Shown one piece after another: positions 60,015 through 64,000 of a stretch of DNA of 64,000 nt (position 1 is its first letter; each line of letters begins with the position of its first letter). The DNA lies in the NCBI RefSeq assembly GCF_000687475.1, contig NC_057316.1, positions 124,001 through 188,000 of the forward strand, written 5' to 3'. The DNA comes from Ustilaginoidea virens. Lineage: Eukaryota > Ascomycota > Sordariomycetes > Hypocreales > Clavicipitaceae. The position numbers and the translations under genes are program-made. The notes under the pieces were generated by a model. It made no database searches, was not told the origin of the DNA, and saw only the letters and a program-made list of their open reading frames with translations.

Positions 60015-60032
60015 GCAAACCGGGCTTATAAT
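60015..60032 (-). other. Copia-3 primer-binding site
   Basis: GCAAACCGGGCTTATAAT abuts the 5' LTR; CGGGCTTATAA resembles the initiator tRNA-Met anticodon arm with one C-to-T change. Confidence 0.65.
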
Positions 60033-60591
60033 TGTCAAACGTTTTCGCCTGCTAAGATAATGCAGTATGCGAAGGATAAAGGCAGTGGAATGGTAAAATC
60101 GCAGTCAGGTAAAAGTAATGGCATAGATAAGATACGAGACTAAGGTGTAGGGACAATCTGATGTGCATTAATTCTGCATACTTGCTTGCATGCATCCATC
60201 TATATATTCCTTCCTACTATTTGGGTAGGAATATCTAGGGATTTAAATACATAATATTCCAATATAGAATATCCCTAGTGAAATCAATCTGACGTAAATA
60301 TCGTGACCATACTGTGATATCATAGATATGTGGCGAAATGTGCATTTGTAATGCATCGAGATTTGCGACGATAAAGTGGTGTGATCAATTTGTGATGCAT
60401 CATACATTTGCGCGTAAGGGAATGTGTGTAAGTACTGGGTACTCAACTTTACTAGCAGCCGTCATATAAATATAAGTACTGAATACTTAATACCTTTTTC
60501 AATCTGATGATGCGGCGATGCGTAGGAATTATCGGCGATAGATATCCAAAAATAATAAAATAAAATAACAATAAATAATTTCATTCTGACA
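60033..60591 (-). repeat. 5' LTR of Copia-3
   Basis: 559 bp, TGTCAAACGTTTTCG to TTCATTCTGACA, with intact termini. Confidence 0.95.
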
Positions 60592-60596
60592 CGTGC

Positions 60597-60753
60597 TTCG
60601 GCGCGGTCGGGCCGGACTGCCCGCGTGCCCTACCGGGCTTAGGGGCATAGGGGCAAAAGTGGCTACATCGTGCGTAACGGGTGTGCGCGGCATATTCGTC
60701 GCAATGTGCCCAATTGGTGCCCAATTGGGCACCTTGCGACAGCGATTCCGACA
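60597..60753 (-). repeat. 5' LTR of Copia-2, part right of Copia-3
   Basis: 157 bp continuing from 53676. Ends AGCGATTCCGACA, with the intact CA end that is TA in the 3' LTR. Confidence 0.93.
60716..60733. repeat. 18-bp perfect palindrome in the Copia-2 LTR
   Basis: GGTGCCCAATTGGGCACC reads the same on both strands, with a further CAATT just before. The 3' LTR copy (46691-46708) has two transitions that break it. Could form a strong RNA hairpin or an RNA-dimer contact in the transcript. Confidence 0.8.
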
Positions 60754-60758
60754 TCGAT

Positions 60759-62030
60759 AATATATCTTCAGCGGTAGTAAGATATATCCAGAATTACTAA
60801 TACCATAGGGCATATAAGAGCCGATAATTGCGCTAGGGCCTACTATAGCTATTACCTATCCTAGACCGATTTTAGTCGCAGATTTCCATCGATTTTATAA
60901 TAGATCTTCCTATACGTAATGCATCTAACCCGCGATTCCTTATAGTTATTACTAATTGCCTATCGAAGTATATCCAGCTTGAGGCAATATACTCTATAAA
61001 AGCGGAAGACTATACAAAATAATTCTAATAGTACTAGTGGCGTTTCTATAGGTTCCCTAAAGAAATTATTAGCGATTAAGGGTTTAATTAGGTAGGATAA
61101 TTTTAGACTATACTTTGCAATTTAATTAGGACCGAATAACTCCTTTCGATTGCATATTACCCCCAGACTAATAGCGGTATAAAACGGATGAATTAAAAGG
61201 TCTAGGCTATCTTACATATTATAGTCTCCTTTAACTAATATAACTAGCTAAAATACCTTACGGTATATTAATTAGCATTAAATAACCGGATATTATTAGT
61301 AACCGGTTTTAGTCCTAATCGGCTCCTTAATGGATTTAATATTCTAATAGTTATATCGCCTCTAGATATAATACTAAATTTAATAACCCCGAAAGGGCGG
61401 GCTGCCCTATTTTTAGCTACCCTCTATAAGGGATAAAAAGTAGCTTAGGCCGCTATCGCCTTTATATAGTAGCGGCAGTAGGACGCAATTAACCGTTTAT
61501 ACTATCTGGCAGAATATTTTTAAGTTAGGGATCGGGTATAGCTTACTTTATATAATATTAAAATAAACCGGCCTTATAAGAAGCTCGACTAGGTCTTAGT
61601 AAAATATATAGTTATAGCTATACTATCTCTACTTAATATCTAACTCGATATCCTATAGGGTATTTACCTAGTTTTCTATATTAATCTAGTCGAATAAGCG
61701 GCTTTTAACTTACTATTAAGCCAGGAGATAACTAATATATAACCTAGTCCCCTACTTATATTACCCTAAGATTTTAATCGGCTATATAAAGAATATAAAG
61801 TAGAAAAGATTTTAGCTGCAAAAAATGCTTAAGGTTAGGGGTAGAACTATAATATACTTATAAAATGGAAAGGATATAACTTACCTATATAGGAACCCTT
61901 AGAGAATTTTTTAGAGATAGCGGTATAAGAGGTATTTGAGGCTAAATAGGGGGATATTTGGATATATAACGGACCTATATAGCCTTAGGATCGGATTTCA
62001 GACCTATAACCTTAATATTGTCTAATAATA
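60759..62030 (+). pseudogene. Gypsy-D integrase core and chromodomain, RIP-degraded
   Basis: Continues from 46383. DNISSAVVRYIQN (finger end), SIDFIIDLPIRNASNPRFL with the first Asp kept (near 60890), VITNCLSKYIQLEAIYSIKA where the second Asp is Asn (near 60950), IISD near 61070, GIKRMN near 61190 where a Glu is expected. Then TGFSPNRLLNGFNILIV (near 61310), and the chromodomain EKILAAKNA with KGYNLPI (61800-61890). Ends before the A-tract at 62032. Same gene as 42859-46383. Confidence 0.82.
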
Positions 62031-62031
62031 T

Positions 62032-62047
62032 AAAAAAAAAAAAAAAA
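62032..62047. repeat. A-tract between pol and the opposite-strand frame of Gypsy-D
   Basis: Same position as at 20475-20496 and 35389-35406. Confidence 0.6.
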
Positions 62048-63761
62048 CTAATCTTTTTCTTTTTTAGTAAAGCAATCCAGTAAGTTTTAGCGTTTGTTTT
62101 TTATTTTTAGTAACTCTAGTCCTATTCTTATATTTATTAATTCCTGCTCCCCTTATTACCTTTACCTTTATTAGTATTCCTTTGCCCTCCTATAGGATTT
62201 GGCGGAGGGGTATATAAGAGAAGGGGGGGGACTATTATATAATAGGGCAGAAAAGGCAGTAGCGGTATTAGCGGTATAATAGGCGGATACTAATTGGGAA
62301 TAGTATGGCTCGCATACCTATAATAGGGTATAATAGGTCTAAAGGGATATACTTATAATGCTAGGCTAGTAGTAATAGAACCGGCCTTAATTAGTAGCGC
62401 AGTCGTCGGTATAAGAGCTTAAGGCGAGGCTATACCGGTATATAGGGAGGATACTAACTAAAGGGAAGTAAGTAGAGTATAAAGCGTAGGTATAGCGGGG
62501 GTGACCTAATGCGTGAAACTAGTTATCGCTTCTGCTATAATTTATATATTTTATTATTATTCTGCGAGTAATTATATAATAGGCACTATAGAGTTGCCGC
62601 TAGCCTATCGGGACCTAGTAGTTAAGGCAGAGGGAATAATAGTCGTTATAGGCGCAATAGGAATCAACCTGCCTATATTAGTAGCTAAGGCGTATATGGA
62701 AAGGGCTATTATAGTATATTCTTATGCTGCAGCCTATAGTTTATCCTATTGACGATATAGTATATTAAACTTAGGGCGAAGATAGGCCTTTTGGCCTAAG
62801 ATATCTTCTATTTTTAAATAGGCGGCCTTCTTAATACTTTATTTCTTTTGCGCTATACAGATAATACGCTTTATTACCTACTGCAGTTAGGGATTTATCG
62901 ATATTATATGCTCGCACTAGATATATATTTTGTATTTCTAATGGTATTAAATATAAGCCTGGGAGCGATTAGACTATATATAGACGATATATTCTCTAGT
63001 ATCTATAGTATACTGCGTATAGGCAATATAGGCATACTCTACCTCTTTAATATTATTAGTATTTAATCCCTTAGAATCCCTTTAGATGAGGAACTCTCTT
63101 ATAGTATACTTCTTTTATAACCGCCGATATAACGATCTAATAGTAGGTAAAAGCAGTATTTTCTTAGCGCGCGAAGGGGTCTAGGGCGTAATAGTAGACG
63201 AGGAGGGAGCTAATATTACTCTAGATAGGGTTTTAGGGGTAATAGCTATTAAAGAAAAAGCTTTTATTAGTATTACCTCTATCGATAATAGGACTCCTAT
63301 ATAAGAAGGGGTAGAAGAATGAAAGGGTAACAATAGGGCTCCTATATTAGGCGATAAGGGCTTTACTAGACTTTTATTATCGTTAGAAATAATAATAAGC
63401 TTAGAACTAGAGGGGGAAATATACGATTATTCTAAGGAAGGTATAGACTATAGCGGCTGCGATAGTATTTCTAGCTAGGAACCTTCTCTGCATTTAGTAC
63501 TTCTAGAGCCTTTAGTAGATATTTAGGATAGACCTAATAGGGTTATAGGAGGGTCCTAGGCAATAGGCGTATTCCTATCTATTAGTCTTTTAGACGATAT
63601 AGCGATAAATCTGATGTAATAGCAAACGGGGGGGGGACTTAAATACCTATTAGTACCGGACGATTCACTATACGGACCTCGGACGATTTACTATATAGAC
63701 CTAATATAAACGATTTAGGAACTTTCGATAGCGTAACTCTATTAGTAGGGACGATTCTTAC
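62048..63761 (-). pseudogene. Opposite-strand frame of Gypsy-D
   Basis: Third copy of the B-type antisense frame, about 570 codons. Readable parts include VIKRIICIAQKK-like sequence (near 62865; Cys kept at the second position of the CxxC pair), SIKKAAYLKIEDILGQKAYL (near 62800) and TNIGRLIPIAPITTIIPSAL (near 62680). The same DNA also has sense-strand open stretches of 79 and 72 codons (62513-62752, 62848-63066) with hydrophobic content. They are offset by one base from the antisense codons, so they may be shadows; I cannot exclude the reverse. Confidence 0.45.
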
Positions 63762-64000
63762 GATAGTAGTAATACTGTAGACTTACTATTAAGAATAATA
63801 GCCTTAGTAATAATAGGCATAGGGATAGAAAGAGGGAGAAAGAAGTATAAAAGAGAAGTAGATAAAGAAAGAAGCCTTAGTATAGATAGATTTCCAACCG
63901 ACGGCTAGCAATAAAATTTTTCTACTTCGCGATAGCTGCGATATAGTTCTTTCTAGCTAATGGCACTACGACCGGCTTCAATAAGATTCTATTACGTCTG

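Larger units (their letters stand above)
53677..60591 (-). mobile_element. Copia-3: youngest-looking full-length copia element (6,915 bp)
   Basis: 559-bp LTRs at 53677-54235 and 60033-60591 (TGTCAAACG to TTCTGACA), target duplication CGTGC (53672-53676 and 60592-60596). PBS 60015-60032; polypurine tract TAGGGGGGTA (plus-strand TACCCCCCTA next to 54235). One nearly continuous polyprotein. The two LTRs differ at 20 of 559 sites, every one a C/T difference on the plus strand. It is inserted in the Copia-2 5' LTR. Confidence 0.95.
46384..60753 (-). mobile_element. Copia-2: full-length copia element (about 7.4 kb without insertion) carrying Copia-3
   Basis: 343-bp LTRs: 3' LTR 46384-46726 and 5' LTR 53491-53676 plus 60597-60753, the latter split by Copia-3. 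Target duplication TCGAT (46379-46383, 60754-60758), inside the Gypsy-D integrase finger. LTR ends TATTGG (from TGTTGG) and CCGACA. One polyprotein (52998 to 47020) and a GC-rich 3' untranslated part. Different lineage from Copia-1 and Copia-3; the 5790-6759 fragment is a second copy. Confidence 0.93.
6760..64000 (+). mobile_element. Gypsy-D: outer chromovirus of the main nest, split in three and cut by the window end
   Basis: Segments: 6760-7187 (5' LTR, PBS, leader), 42854-46383 (gag, protease, RT, RNase H, start of integrase) and 60754-64000 (rest of integrase, chromodomain, opposite-strand frame). The two gaps are insertions with perfect target duplications: Copia-1A (GATTC) and Copia-2 (TCGAT). 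Removing them restores collinearity with the uninterrupted Gypsy-B2 (30162-37779). By comparison with B2, only some 185 bp of internal sequence and the 3' LTR are missing at the right edge. Confidence 0.9.

Noticed and set aside
1..64000. Host genes or a captured host gene cluster
   Set aside because: All stretches over 300 bp could be assigned to LTRs, leaders, pol genes or the gypsy 3' segment; nothing resembling an intron-bearing host gene was seen.

Overview
The window reads as a block of transposon-packed heterochromatin from a filamentous ascomycete (Pezizomycotina). The evidence is the exclusive presence of Ty1/copia and Ty3/gypsy chromodomain retrotransposons, combined with a mutation pattern like repeat-induced point mutation (RIP): CpA is turned into TpA on either strand, so Gln and Trp codons have become TAG/TAA throughout. 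I found no host protein gene, rRNA, tRNA gene or CRISPR array. Almost every base can be assigned to an LTR element. Element names (Copia-1 to 4, Gypsy-A to E) are my own labels.

Layout by insertion order. Left edge (1-6759): a gag fragment of a Copia-2-type element (5790-6759) was entered by Copia-1B (leader and 5' LTR at 4555-5789). Its leader was entered by Gypsy-E (3' part, 2061-4554). Gypsy-E then received a solo Copia-1 LTR (2543-3530) and the plus-strand element Copia-1' (762-2060), which was itself entered by Copia-4 (LTR 47-761). Main block (6760-64000): Gypsy-D (5' LTR 6760-7003) was entered in its leader by Copia-1A (7188-42853, target duplication GATTC). Copia-1A was entered by Gypsy-A (11566-39792, CAAAG). 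Gypsy-A was entered by Gypsy-B1 (14077-29036, ATACC) and Gypsy-B2 (30162-37779, ATTTC). Gypsy-B1 was entered by Gypsy-C (15202-22542, AGTC). Gypsy-D resumes at 42854, is broken in its integrase by Copia-2 (46384-60753, TCGAT), whose 5' LTR was entered by Copia-3 (53677-60591, CGTGC). Gypsy-D resumes at 60754 and runs off the right edge just short of its 3' LTR.

Families. Copia-1, Copia-2 and Copia-3 are three different copia polyprotein lineages, all on the minus strand apart from Copia-1'. Copia-1, Copia-3 and Copia-4 carry primer-binding sites matching the anticodon arm of initiator tRNA-Met. The gypsy elements are chromoviruses with gag, protease, RT, RNase H, integrase and chromodomain. 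Their primer-binding sites are complementary to a stretch of their own LTR, as expected for Tf1/sushi-type self-priming. Gypsy-B1, B2, C and D, but not A or E, carry about 1.9-2.1 kb between the chromodomain and the 3' LTR. This segment holds a decayed reading frame on the opposite strand with paired CxxC motifs. It is the most unusual feature of the window.

State of decay. No element looks able to move by itself. Copia-3 is the best preserved (FVDD intact, few stops, integrase Glu replaced). Gypsy open frames are saturated with stops, and catalytic Asp residues are often Asn. Mutation load does not follow insertion order: Copia-1A must be older than the gypsies inside it but is much less mutated.
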